A stretch of 64,000 nt of DNA, taken from NCBI GenBank assembly GCA_951813285.1, contig OX638355.1, positions 3,429,136 through 3,493,135 of the forward strand, given 5' to 3'. The notes beneath the pieces were generated by a model. The model worked only from the letters and a program-made list of their open reading frames with translations. It was not told the DNA's origin and did not search any database. The stretch is from Terriglobia bacterium (lineage in GTDB: Bacteria; Acidobacteriota; Terriglobia; Versatilivoradales; Versatilivoraceae). The translations under genes and the position numbers were made by a program. Positions within the stretch are counted from its first letter, which is position 1; every line of letters starts with the position of its first letter. Below are positions 54,772-63,200 of the stretch, one piece after another.

Positions 54772-55692
54772 TCAGGCTGGATTCTTGGATTCAGACCCCA
54801 GCCACGCGACAAAAGAGTCTTTGTCCGGCTCATACTTCAGCAAATTCAAACCGGACCGCAAACAGCACTGCCGCATACTCTTTCGATTGAAATACTGCAA
54901 ATGAGCTGGAGTGTGATTGTATTCCCAGTTCCTCCACATCTCGAAGGGAGAGGAATCGTTCCAACCCACAGGTCGCGAGGGTGCAGTCACAAAGATCGTC
55001 CCGCGATCGGACAGCCAGTTGGCACAAAACCGGAGCACCTGAACGGGATTCGGCAAATGCTCAATGACGTGGGTCATGGAAATCAAATCAAAGGGACCCA
55101 ACCTTTGAATTTCTTCCTCCCTTGATTCAAGCAGTCCCACCAAATAGTGGTCTACCCATGGACATAACTCGGCAGCCTCCTGGCTGATATCCTGGGCTAC
55201 CGCAATCGTTCGATGATCGAGCAGTTTCGCCGCCAGAGTAATCAAGCTTAAACCGCTTCCGATATCCAACACTCGTTCGAATCTCCTGTCGGCAGCCACC
55301 ACGTTTGAGATCTCCGACAGGCGCTCCCGGTAGAATTGCAGCGCCATCCTGGCGTTTTGGCCATGATAGGCAGGATGGCCAACGAATTGGGGAAAGCGAA
55401 TGTAGAGGGCCTCGAATGCTTTCTCGGGGGGAAGCGGGGTGAGGAAAATGAGATCGCATTCGGAACAGCAGACGAGATCGAAATTCTTGGGACCAAGTCC
55501 CCGCACATTGTAGGAAGTCGCGCCGAGCAGTCCCATGTGCCTGGTGACGGTTGGACCGCAGCATATGGGGCAGTCTCTGTCCAACCTGGTCTTGAAGGGT
55601 CTGGTAATCCAGCTTTCGATCCTGGCGAGAAGATACCACGGCAGGTTTCTCGGCAGAGTGATCGTCGAATTCATTCCAATATTGAAGTGCAT
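54772..55692 (-). CDS. SAM-dependent methyltransferase with N-terminal zinc-ribbon-like region
   Basis: A 306-residue class I methyltransferase. The N-terminus has paired cysteines, CPICC at about residue 41 and CCSECDLIFLTP at about residue 75, a zinc-ribbon-like element found in methyltransferases of polysaccharide and secondary-metabolite loci. The SAM site is RVLDIGSGLSLITLAAKLL, and FDLISMTHVIEHLPNP is motif IV with the post-motif histidine. An in-frame ATG at 55674 is an alternative start. Sampled sequence is close to 50% G+C, lower than most of the window, suggesting separate origin. It lies downstream of the membrane hydrolase, same strand. Confidence 0.82.
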   Translation of the reverse strand: MHFNIGMNSTITLPRNLPWYLLARIESWITRPFKTRLDRDCPICCGPTVTRHMGLLGATSYNVRGLGPKNFDLVCCSECDLIFLTPLPPEKAFEALYIRFPQFVGHPAYHGQNARMALQFYRERLSEISNVVAADRRFERVLDIGSGLSLITLAAKLLDHRTIAVAQDISQEAAELCPWVDHYLVGLLESREEEIQRLGPFDLISMTHVIEHLPNPVQVLRFCANWLSDRGTIFVTAPSRPVGWNDSSPFEMWRNWEYNHTPAHLQYFNRKSMRQCCLRSGLNLLKYEPDKDSFVAWLGSESKNPA

Positions 55693-55856
55693 CGGTGTGC
55701 CGGTGTCGAGACCGGGTTGGATGCGTCAGTCGGCGTGTGAGTCACGGCGTCTCGCTCTTCCCGAATGTGATAGCAGATACGTCAACGGGCGCTGGCGCAG
55801 GGGGCAACGATCTGTCTGGAGGATGGTACCATGAAGGTAACCTTGATCGTCGCCCA

Positions 55857-55970
55857 TTACATCTTGAGGGAAACCAAAATCCCCAGCAGTCCCGCAATCA
55901 CCGCCTGAACAAGAAAACTGCTTTGGGCTAACTCAAATAGAGGAGAGAACTGCGCGACGGCCCTGTTCAT
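55857..55970 (-). CDS. 37-residue small membrane protein, coupled to the membrane hydrolase
   Basis: A short frame of 37 codons whose ATG overlaps the TGA stop of the membrane hydrolase gene by four bases (ATGA). The predicted peptide begins MNRAVAQFSPLFELAQSS and continues with one hydrophobic segment (FLVQAVIAGLLGILVSLKM) to the stop. The four-base overlap, the single membrane helix and the position between two envelope-type genes argue that it is real. Similar tiny membrane proteins are found next to alkaline-phosphatase-like genes in polysaccharide loci, from memory. There is no experimental or family name I can attach. Confidence 0.55.
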   Translation of the reverse strand: MNRAVAQFSPLFELAQSSFLVQAVIAGLLGILVSLKM

Positions 55971-58183
55971 GATTCCGGGCCGTCATGCAGTCTGATACTG
56001 GCAAAACGCACAGCCAATAGCCGGACATCGCTGTTTACTCCCAGTTCTCTGGGCGTTGCCGCATTCGGAAACTTGAAGCCAATGACAGTCTCCCCATCCC
56101 GGAAGAAATGCGCCGGCACATCTATTGAATAGCTGCGAAACACCGGCTCGGTAAGCATCCATTCACCGATGAACTTGTCATTGACGTGGATCAAAACCCG
56201 CTGATGCGGAAGTGCTTTTTCCACAACGAACGGGTAGGCCTTCACGCTTAAAACAACGCTGCCCCGCTTGGGCGGAGAAAATCTGAAGCTCAGTCTCGCC
56301 TCATCTGCCTTGGTCCAGGTCGAGCCGGCGCCCTTGCTTCGCACGGACCACCCATCAAGTAGAAATCGGCGTACGTTTCCGCTTTTGCCAAACGTCAGCA
56401 AGGTTCCCCAAGGATAATCGGTGTCTCGATGCTCAGTTGGTTTCTGATAAAGCGCACCCTTCATCCAAGAGGTTTCTACAAAAACGCTCCCGAAAATCGA
56501 ATATTCCTGCAGGGCTGTGAAAAATCCAGTCCGGCTGGAGGTGTCGCGGTTCACCATCCCGCGAGCGTAAGTTCGTTTCCTGCGGTCTCGTTTTTCGATC
56601 TCAAAAATATTCCTGCCGCCAAAGTCTTCAGGCAAGTTCAGAAGCGCAACTATCGTTGACGGCAGGTCATTAAGTTCAACCAGTGCGTCCGAAATCTGAA
56701 ACACGTCCTTACTCAGCGCGGGCTTTACCAGAAGCAACGGCAAAACCGCGCCCGAGATCCGCAGGCTGGATTTTCTGCTGTCGATCCACTGGCCTGAGCG
56801 GTCTTGCAATTTGAATGCCAGTCGGCTGCCGTGGTCCGACTGGATGATGATGATGGAAGAGTCATATATGGAAAGCTTCCGCAGCTTCTCAAGAAATTGG
56901 TGGACCCATTGCAGCGTATAGGCTGACTGCCGCTTGACGTTCGCCCTCGTATTTTTCAGGGGCGTCCCGGCCGGAAGATTCCTTTCATTGACAACCAACG
57001 GCGGATGGGGAGTGAGGAGGTGAATCAATTTGTAGACAGGCGTTTCTCTACCGAGAGACGCGTTCTGCGTGAAACGCCGGAAAAACTCAATGTCGGAATA
57101 GTGTCTGTAGTGTATGCCCGGCGGGCCAGGATTCATGGAGGACAACAACCAGTTTTGTTGGTTATAAATTGCTCTCTTGATGAAATGGGGAGCGAGCCGG
57201 AAAAGCGACAAATCCAATAGAAAAGCAGCATGCCATCGCTCCATTTCCGCCTTTTCACGAAACGGAAAAGGGATTCGATAGTATGTTGCACCCGGGTAAA
57301 GGTGAGACATCCAGGGTACGCCGGAGGTGACATCGATCTGATAGCCGGCATCCGCCAGCGTCCTTACAATGTTTTTGCCTTTGAATATTTGCCTCCTGAA
57401 TGTCCCGGCGGGGATTTGGTTTCGGTAGATGCTGGCGCTGATGAACGAAGGAACGCTTAAATGGGTTACCCTGGTTGACGTTGTCGCCTCTCTGAAAAAG
57501 GTGAATCCCTTAAAGTGCTCCTGAAAACGATCGGATCCCTCCACAAGCTCTTCAAACACGTCCGACTGGAAACCGTCCAGCACAATATGGATTAGATTGT
57601 GGGAAGCTGAAAACCGGATGAGCTTCTTGGGAATATCCAGTTCCACCATCGAGGACTGGGCCTTTTCGTGCAATGCGGACCAGGGGTTCAAAAACAACAA
57701 GGACCCCAACTGAATGGCCAGCAGGAGGAAAACAGCTTGCATGACCCTCGGGAGTAGCAGCCGTCTCCAGCAAACTGCAGCAACCAGTACAGCCAACCAT
57801 ATCGAAGTATCGACGTACCCTTTCCAGGCTTCCCGCGGCCAATTGATAAACGAACCGTCCAGGCGCCCATAACCCCAAAGCAGGAGGTCGCCTTGCAACC
57901 AAAGGAGTCCGCTAATTCCCGCCAGAATGGCGATGTAACATCCGCGTGGTCCTGCCGGTAATGCCAGGCCGGAAAACACGAGAATGGCCCCGGAGACAAC
58001 GAAAGGTACGAGATAGTGGAACACAAGGCTATGAAACCCAACCTGCATCTCCTCGGCATTGGTCACATAGATCGTGAGAGGGCAAAAGAGAAAAATCTTG
58101 AGGCTGATCCAACCGGCCAGGAGCATCAGCCCCCATTTCTCACCGCGTCGCGGGATAAAGGGTTGCAAAAAACTCGTTTTCAA
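55967..58183 (-). CDS. Membrane-anchored alkaline-phosphatase-superfamily hydrolase with C-terminal beta-sandwich
   Basis: A 738-residue protein. The first third holds about five membrane segments. The middle is a sulfatase-like domain: NLIHIVLDGFQSDVF gives the first metal site, TSTRVTHLSVPSF the nucleophile region without a formylglycine C-x-P-x-R, and SIIIIQSDHGSRLAF the second metal site. The C-terminal 130 residues form a probable jelly-roll (HVNDKFIGEWMLTEPV, IDVPAHFFRDGETVIGFKF) ending in LGVNSDVRLLAVRFASIRL, a module seen on envelope glycan enzymes. It may transfer or remove phosphoalcohol groups on surface glycans. Sampled lines are near 50% G+C. It leads a unit with the 37-residue gene and the methyltransferase. 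Confidence 0.8.
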   Translation of the reverse strand: MKTSFLQPFIPRRGEKWGLMLLAGWISLKIFLFCPLTIYVTNAEEMQVGFHSLVFHYLVPFVVSGAILVFSGLALPAGPRGCYIAILAGISGLLWLQGDLLLWGYGRLDGSFINWPREAWKGYVDTSIWLAVLVAAVCWRRLLLPRVMQAVFLLLAIQLGSLLFLNPWSALHEKAQSSMVELDIPKKLIRFSASHNLIHIVLDGFQSDVFEELVEGSDRFQEHFKGFTFFREATTSTRVTHLSVPSFISASIYRNQIPAGTFRRQIFKGKNIVRTLADAGYQIDVTSGVPWMSHLYPGATYYRIPFPFREKAEMERWHAAFLLDLSLFRLAPHFIKRAIYNQQNWLLSSMNPGPPGIHYRHYSDIEFFRRFTQNASLGRETPVYKLIHLLTPHPPLVVNERNLPAGTPLKNTRANVKRQSAYTLQWVHQFLEKLRKLSIYDSSIIIIQSDHGSRLAFKLQDRSGQWIDSRKSSLRISGAVLPLLLVKPALSKDVFQISDALVELNDLPSTIVALLNLPEDFGGRNIFEIEKRDRRKRTYARGMVNRDTSSRTGFFTALQEYSIFGSVFVETSWMKGALYQKPTEHRDTDYPWGTLLTFGKSGNVRRFLLDGWSVRSKGAGSTWTKADEARLSFRFSPPKRGSVVLSVKAYPFVVEKALPHQRVLIHVNDKFIGEWMLTEPVFRSYSIDVPAHFFRDGETVIGFKFPNAATPRELGVNSDVRLLAVRFASIRLHDGPES

Positions 58184-58282
58184 TTCTTGTTGGGCCTTGT
58201 GTGGAGTCTTCAGGTAACAGGAGGCGCTGGTTACACGCAGCTATGGCCTTCTCCTTACAGCCAGCACAGGCTCCCTTGGAGG

Positions 58283-58675
58283 TTAGTCTGCTGCCTTCCT
58301 TCGACCTACAGAGATCGGTGAGCCTTCCACAGAGAGACGAGGCTGTGCTGAGAAATCATCCCCTGCTACTCCGAAGAGGTCAAGCCTCATAGACTCACAC
58401 GGAGGTCCTCGCCACCATTTCCGCGTAACCCGCCAGTGCCGGCGGTCATAGATCTGGGCAGTCCTGGGGTTGGCGTGGCCGACCAAGTGCTGCACGTCCT
58501 CAAGCGCCACGTGCTGGGAAAGCAGGTCGGTGGCGACCGGGACGCGGAAGCTGTATCGGCTGAAGATCGGGGGCAACCCGGCATTCTTTGGTCTGCGCTT
58601 GAGTATGAGGCCCATGGAGTGTGCCGACAGGGACCTCGAGAAACGCCTCATCTGCTTGCACATGGTGGGGCGCAA
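58283..58675 (-). pseudogene. Tyrosine recombinase (integrase) C-terminal remnant
   Basis: The translated core, RYSFRVPVATDLLSQHVA followed by LEDVQHLVGHANPRTAQIYDRR, matches the C-terminal catalytic region of tyrosine recombinases: the H-x-x-R box (here with tyrosine in place of the histidine), the LVGH histidine and the nucleophilic tyrosine in IYDRR. The catalytic N-terminal part is missing. After RVTRK, moving one base restores EMVARTSV and a stop, the normal family ending, so there is also a frameshift near the end. It is a decayed mobile-element gene flanking the low-G+C islet. Confidence 0.7.
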
Positions 58676-58891
58676 CAGGCGCGTCTCTTTGCGGTGAGGC
58701 TACGGGATTGAACTCCGGGCACGGCCGTCGGCGGGCGCCTGTCTGGAATTCTCAGGAGTCGGGTGTTAGAGTTACCACTTGGTTATGCTCGGCCTCCATG
58801 TCTCAGGGGGTGCAATCAATGCGCCGGAGGTTACAAGTATCCCGGTGTGATTTGCGGGGTCCAGTAGACAGTTCGTAAGGGACGATCGGCA

Positions 58892-60238
58892 GTGGAAATC
58901 TTTGCCGCCAACCGGGAGATACTGATTGCTCTCCTGGTCAAACTGGGGATTATCGCCTCCCTGGCATCGTTGCTGACTCGTTCTCAGACCTTTCGCAAGA
59001 CGCTCTTTGCAGAGGAGAGGGACGCCGGGGAAAAACTCACCCTCATCCGGTTTTGGGGTCTGCCGCTCTGTATCGGAGTGGTTATCCGGGGCGCCGGGGT
59101 AGGCAGTGGGACCATCAATCCCTTCGCTGCCTTCGACCTCAGCCTGGAGGGCACTTTCATTGCCGGCCTCCTGGGCGGCACCGTCGTCGGAGCCATTGTC
59201 GGCGGATGCGTGGGGATGGTGGCGCTGCTGCAGCAGCAGGAGTGGGCGGCCTTGGCGATCTACCCGACCCTGGGGCTGCTTAGCGGGTTGCTGCGCAACC
59301 TTTCGCCCAGGAAAGAAGAGATCTGGAACTTCTCGCCCTTCGTTTTCATCAACCTCGTTTTCTCTTTCTTCTCCAGGCAGCTCTTCAGCAAGAGCGGCTG
59401 GCAACTCATTTTCTTTTTCAGTTGCATTGGCGTGGAGTCCCTGAGGCAGGCACTGGGACAGGCCTTGACCTCGACACGTCTGTTTTATTTTCCCACCGAC
59501 AGCTTCATCGTGTTTGCCCTGATACTGGTGGCATCGCTGAGTTGCGTTGGAGTCACCCTGAAGGTCTGGAACAACACCCGCCTGGAAATCAAGCTCGCCG
59601 AGCAGGAAGTGCTGGTGGTGAAGGCCCGGCTGGACGCTCTGGCCAATCAGATCAACCCTCACTTCCTCTTCAACACGCTGAACTCCATTGCATCGCTGAT
59701 CCGCTCCAACCCGGCCAAGGCAAGAGCCATGGTCCTGAAACTCTCGCACATCCTGCGCAAGCTGTTGCAGGGCCACGAGAATTTCATTCCCCTTCGGGAG
59801 GAAGTGGAGTTCATCGACAACTACCTGGACATCGAGGTGAGTCGCTTCGGGAGAGACAAGCTGCGAGTCGAAAAGGATATCGACGATCGGACGCTGCCGT
59901 GCATGATCCCGAGCATGATCCTGCAGCCCATCATCGAGAATTCGATCAGGCACGGCATTTCGGCCAAGATCGAGGGGGGGCGCATCAGGATTCGCTCGGT
60001 ACTCCACAAACAACGTCTTTGCATCCAGGTTACGGACGACGGGCTCGGAATTTCCGAGGACAAGCTGTCCACGATCTACAATTCCGGAATCGGCATCAGC
60101 AATGTCCTGGAACGCTTGAAGGTGGCCTATCAGACCGATTTTGCATTCAAGGTGAGCAGCCGGCCAGGGGAAGGCACCTTCACCCATATTGAAATTCCTC
60201 TACAGCAATCCCGGGAAAGCCGGGTGAACGCCAGTTGA
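58892..60238 (+). CDS. LytS-type sensor histidine kinase
   Basis: A 448-residue sensor. The first half has about six membrane segments of the 5TM-LYT type, with GGTVVGAIVGGCVGMVALLQQ resembling the conserved receptor glycine region. The second half is a HisKA_3-lacking, LytS-type kinase domain: the phospho-acceptor histidine is in NQINPHFLFNTLNSIA at about residue 255, and the ATP site has PSMILQPIIENSIRHG and DDGLGI. A GTG start at 58892 has AAGGGA upstream. The response regulator starts 27 bases after the stop. The signal is unknown; LytS relatives sense cell-envelope state or pyruvate. Confidence 0.9.
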   Translation: MEIFAANREILIALLVKLGIIASLASLLTRSQTFRKTLFAEERDAGEKLTLIRFWGLPLCIGVVIRGAGVGSGTINPFAAFDLSLEGTFIAGLLGGTVVGAIVGGCVGMVALLQQQEWAALAIYPTLGLLSGLLRNLSPRKEEIWNFSPFVFINLVFSFFSRQLFSKSGWQLIFFFSCIGVESLRQALGQALTSTRLFYFPTDSFIVFALILVASLSCVGVTLKVWNNTRLEIKLAEQEVLVVKARLDALANQINPHFLFNTLNSIASLIRSNPAKARAMVLKLSHILRKLLQGHENFIPLREEVEFIDNYLDIEVSRFGRDKLRVEKDIDDRTLPCMIPSMILQPIIENSIRHGISAKIEGGRIRIRSVLHKQRLCIQVTDDGLGISEDKLSTIYNSGIGISNVLERLKVAYQTDFAFKVSSRPGEGTFTHIEIPLQQSRESRVNAS

Positions 60239-60265
60239 TTGGTCCCGGGGCGAGAGCAGACTGAA

Positions 60266-61033
60266 ATGCCCATTTCCTGCATTCTGGTCGACGACGAAGA
60301 GTTGGCCCTGGAAGAGCTTCACTTCCTGCTGGACTCGGTTCCCGGCGTGGGGGTGGTTGGCCAGGGGCGCAACGGGGTGGAGGCCATTCGCCTGGTCAAG
60401 GAGTTGGAGCCGGATCTGATGTTTCTCGACATACAGATGCCCGGACTCAACGGGTTTCAGGTGGTTCACCAGTTGGTCAAGGAGGAGGTGCTGCCCCAGG
60501 TCATTTTTGTCACGGCTTACGACCAGTACGCGGTCAGGGCCTTTGAAGTCAACGCGGTGGACTACATCCTCAAGCCGGTCGAGAAATCGAGGCTCGAGAT
60601 GGCCATCCAGAGGGCACGGAAGCAACTGGAGTCCAACATTCCGGTAGACGACCGGATCAAGAACCTGCTCAACCAGTTCATTCCCGCCGCGCCCAGGAAG
60701 TCGAAGCTCCTGGTTACGGACAGAAAGCGCCACCTGATGGTCGATGCCGAGGATATTGTATTTGCCAGCGTTTCGGATAACTCCGTCCAGGTGGCCACCC
60801 ACGATCTCAATGGGGAAACCCATTATCGAACCCTGGAGGAACTGCAGGCCAACCTGGACCCCCAGATCTTCTGGCGGGTTCATCGGTCCTTCCTGGTAAA
60901 TATCAACAAGATCAAGGAGGTGGTGCCCTGGTTCAATCGGACCCTGCAGCTCAAGATGGCCGACCAGGACGAGACCGAAATTCCGGTCAGCCGTTCCAAC
61001 TCGCGAAAGCTGAAGGATTACTTGAAGCTGTAG
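60266..61033 (+). CDS. LytTR-family response regulator
   Basis: A 255-residue regulator paired with the LytS-type kinase. The receiver domain has ILVDDEELALEEL, the phosphorylated aspartate in LMFLDIQMPGLNG at about residue 55, and VTAYDQYAVRAFEVNAVDYILKP. The C-terminal LytTR DNA-binding domain spans about residues 150-255, with FWRVHRSFLVNINKI and the closing VSRSNSRKLKDYLKL. ATG 60266 is chosen; the 9-codon upstream extension from TTG lacks homology. Targets are unknown; the phospholipid genes just downstream are separated from it by the DUF465 gene and a terminator. Confidence 0.93.
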   Translation: MPISCILVDDEELALEELHFLLDSVPGVGVVGQGRNGVEAIRLVKELEPDLMFLDIQMPGLNGFQVVHQLVKEEVLPQVIFVTAYDQYAVRAFEVNAVDYILKPVEKSRLEMAIQRARKQLESNIPVDDRIKNLLNQFIPAAPRKSKLLVTDRKRHLMVDAEDIVFASVSDNSVQVATHDLNGETHYRTLEELQANLDPQIFWRVHRSFLVNINKIKEVVPWFNRTLQLKMADQDETEIPVSRSNSRKLKDYLKL

Positions 61034-61149
61034 TCCGCAAGACCGGTCCGATTGCTCCTTGAGTTGGTCTTTGGCGCTGTGATAGCTTTGGAATGCGGAG
61101 TGGCAACCTACCTTTTGCGATACAGGATACAGAAGGAGGACGACAAACG

Positions 61150-61377
61150 GTGTCTAGCGCTTTGGATATCAGAGAGCATCTCTTGCAGTCCAATGACGAA
61201 TTCAGAAAACTTGCCAGAGAACACAGCACCTATGACGAAAAACTCTCTGTTTTGCTGAACAGAAGTTTCCTGTCCCAGGAAGAGCAACTCGAGAAAGTGA
61301 ATTTGAAGAAGTTGAAGCTGCGGGCCAAGGACCGAATGCAGCAGATGATTCAAGCCCAATTGCAGCAGCAGGATTGA
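61150..61377 (+). CDS. DUF465/YdcH-family small protein
   Basis: A 75-residue, highly charged and almost wholly helical protein. HLLQSNDEFRKLAREHSTYDE, then EEQLEKVNLKKLKLRAKDRM, matches the DUF465 (YdcH) pattern of a short coiled-coil hairpin. GTG 61150 follows AGGAGG by 10 bases, which decides it over the upstream frame. The function of the family is not known. A perfect terminator palindrome follows 70 bases later, so it closes the two-component transcription unit. Confidence 0.8.
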   Translation: MSSALDIREHLLQSNDEFRKLAREHSTYDEKLSVLLNRSFLSQEEQLEKVNLKKLKLRAKDRMQQMIQAQLQQQD

Positions 61378-61446
61378 AGGTCCGTGGAGCCGGGGCCGGC
61401 TCAGGCCAGCCCGGGTATGCTTGGACCTTACGAGGATGGTTGGATC

Positions 61447-61474
61447 AAAAAGGGAACCCCGGGGTTCCCTTTTT
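61447..61474. terminator. Perfect-palindrome bidirectional intrinsic terminator
   Basis: AAAAAGGGAACCCC followed directly by its exact complement GGGGTTCCCTTTTT, 28 bases with no mismatch. With the A-run and T-run it should terminate transcription in either direction. It is placed between the DUF465 gene and psd. Confidence 0.9.
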
Positions 61475-61629
61475 CGGTTCAGGAAGGCCGATGGCACATC
61501 CGGGCTCCGTTTTCCAACCGCAAGCGGCTCTGGAGCAGCCGAGTTATTGCCTTGCCTCAGCGTCCTTCCTGCACCTGATATATAATGGGCGGAGCCAGTT
61601 GCCTGTCCAGGCCTGCTCGAGTCTCCGCC

Positions 61630-62250
61630 ATGAAGATTGCCGCCGACGCCTTTGTCTTCCTGATCCCCTTGTTGGCGATGGCCGGTCTGCTGTGGCTCTT
61701 GGGCTTTGCGGCGGTCGGCTGGGTCTGTCTGGCGATGGCTTTTCTGGTTGGCTTCTTTTTCAGGGATCCCCACCGGAAAATTCCCGATGAAAAGGACTTG
61801 GTTCTGGCCCCGGCCGACGGGAAGATCGTGGATCTGGCGAAGCAAGCGGACGGGACCACCAGGGTTTCCATCTTTCTCTCGCTTTGGGATGTGCACATCA
61901 ACCGCTCGCCGATCGGGGGCACCATTCAGGACGTCAGCTATCATCCGGGAAAGTTCCGAATGGCGTTCGACCGGCGCGCCTCGGTAGAGAACGAGCGAAA
62001 CGTGCTGACGGTCGGCAACGGCTCCTTGACGGTCCGTTTCAGTCAGATCGCCGGGATATTGGCGCGTCGCATCGTATGCTGGAAGAAGCCGGGTGACGCG
62101 GTTGAATCCGGAGAGCGCATCGGCTTGATTCGCTTCGGTTCCAGAGTGGATGTTTTCGTTCCCGACGGGGTGGTTCTGGAATTGAGCCGGGGAGACCGGG
62201 TGCGGGGCGGCAGCACCGTAATCGGAAGGATGGTGCGGAGTGAGGAGTAA
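61630..62250 (+). CDS. psd: Phosphatidylserine decarboxylase, short type
   Basis: A 206-residue decarboxylase that converts phosphatidylserine to phosphatidylethanolamine. Two N-terminal hydrophobic segments anchor it in the membrane. FFRDPHRKIP, LAPADGKIVDL and FLSLWDVHINRSPIGG are family blocks. The self-cleavage site is RFGSRVDVFVP (glycine-serine pair at about residues 169-170), giving the pyruvoyl cofactor on a short alpha chain, as in the archaetidylserine/type II short enzymes. The stop overlaps the pssA start region by 11 bases. ATG 61630 is selected because the upstream extension lacks homology. Confidence 0.92.
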   Translation: MKIAADAFVFLIPLLAMAGLLWLLGFAAVGWVCLAMAFLVGFFFRDPHRKIPDEKDLVLAPADGKIVDLAKQADGTTRVSIFLSLWDVHINRSPIGGTIQDVSYHPGKFRMAFDRRASVENERNVLTVGNGSLTVRFSQIAGILARRIVCWKKPGDAVESGERIGLIRFGSRVDVFVPDGVVLELSRGDRVRGGSTVIGRMVRSEE

Positions 62251-63058
62251 TTCCCAAAAACGCCGGTTTCGGCGGGGCATCTACGTCTTGCCCACGCTGT
62301 TCACGATCGGGACGATCTTCTGCGGATTTTTCGCGGTCACCAACGCCCTCAAGGGCGAATTCAACCTGGCTGCCATTGCGATCGGGTTTGCGGTGGTGTT
62401 CGATGGGTTGGACGGCAGGATCGCCCGCATGACCAACTCCTGCAGCGAGTTCGGCGTGCAGATCGATTCGCTGGCCGATGTGGTCACCTTTGGTCTGGCT
62501 CCGGCCATACTGGCCTACCTTTGGGGAATGCGGGCGCTATCTCCGGAGTCACCCCATACCCTGCACTTGCAACAACTGGGATGGATTGTTTGCTTTGGCT
62601 TCCTGGTGTGCGGCGCCATGCGGCTGGCGCGCTTCAACTTACAGAGCGCAAAGCCTTCGCCCTCGGGAAGCGACTCGGAAAGGCCCTTTGTCGGAATGCC
62701 GATTCCCGCCGGCGCGGCCATGATTGCCGCCGCGGTGCACTTTTCTCCGGAACCTCCGGAGCACTGGCTCGCGGGGATATTCTGGAATGTGCTGGTCGGA
62801 TTCCTGGGCTTCTTGATGGTCAGCACCCTGAAATATCCCAGTTTCAAGCATGTCGACCTCAAGAGCCGCAAGCGATTCGTCAATTTCGCGCTCCTGGCCA
62901 TGCTGGTGGCGCTCATCTACTTTTACTCGCAGATCGTCCTGCTCCTCATGGCCGCCGGATATGCGTTTTCGGGATTGGGGTGGAAGGCTTACGGTCTGGT
63001 CAAACAAAAGCCGGAAGGTGTCCTGACAGCCGGAAAGCTCAGGCCGGACGACACCTGA
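62240..63058 (+). CDS. pssA: CDP-diacylglycerol-serine O-phosphatidyltransferase
   Basis: A 272-residue integral membrane enzyme that makes phosphatidylserine from CDP-diacylglycerol and serine, the substrate for the product of psd next to it. The CDP-alcohol phosphotransferase motif DG-x2-(G)R-x-AR...G-x3-D-x3-D is visible as DGLDGRIAR then FGVQIDSLAD, at about residues 55-80. About seven hydrophobic segments follow the standard arrangement for this family. The GTG start at 62240 overlaps the psd end, which suggests translational coupling. The C-terminus is hydrophilic. Confidence 0.92.
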   Translation: MRSNSQKRRFRRGIYVLPTLFTIGTIFCGFFAVTNALKGEFNLAAIAIGFAVVFDGLDGRIARMTNSCSEFGVQIDSLADVVTFGLAPAILAYLWGMRALSPESPHTLHLQQLGWIVCFGFLVCGAMRLARFNLQSAKPSPSGSDSERPFVGMPIPAGAAMIAAAVHFSPEPPEHWLAGIFWNVLVGFLGFLMVSTLKYPSFKHVDLKSRKRFVNFALLAMLVALIYFYSQIVLLLMAAGYAFSGLGWKAYGLVKQKPEGVLTAGKLRPDDT

Positions 63059-63200
63059 TTCCCCGGGGGTCCGGTCCGGCGCCGCCGGCGCTCTGCGGTT
63101 CTCCACCCGGAACGCTTCGGCCGCAAGCCTGTTCTCGCCTGCCGGTCCAGGGACCTGCGAGTCGAGCCCGTTACCCCCTGAAGTTCACCGGGACCCGCCG

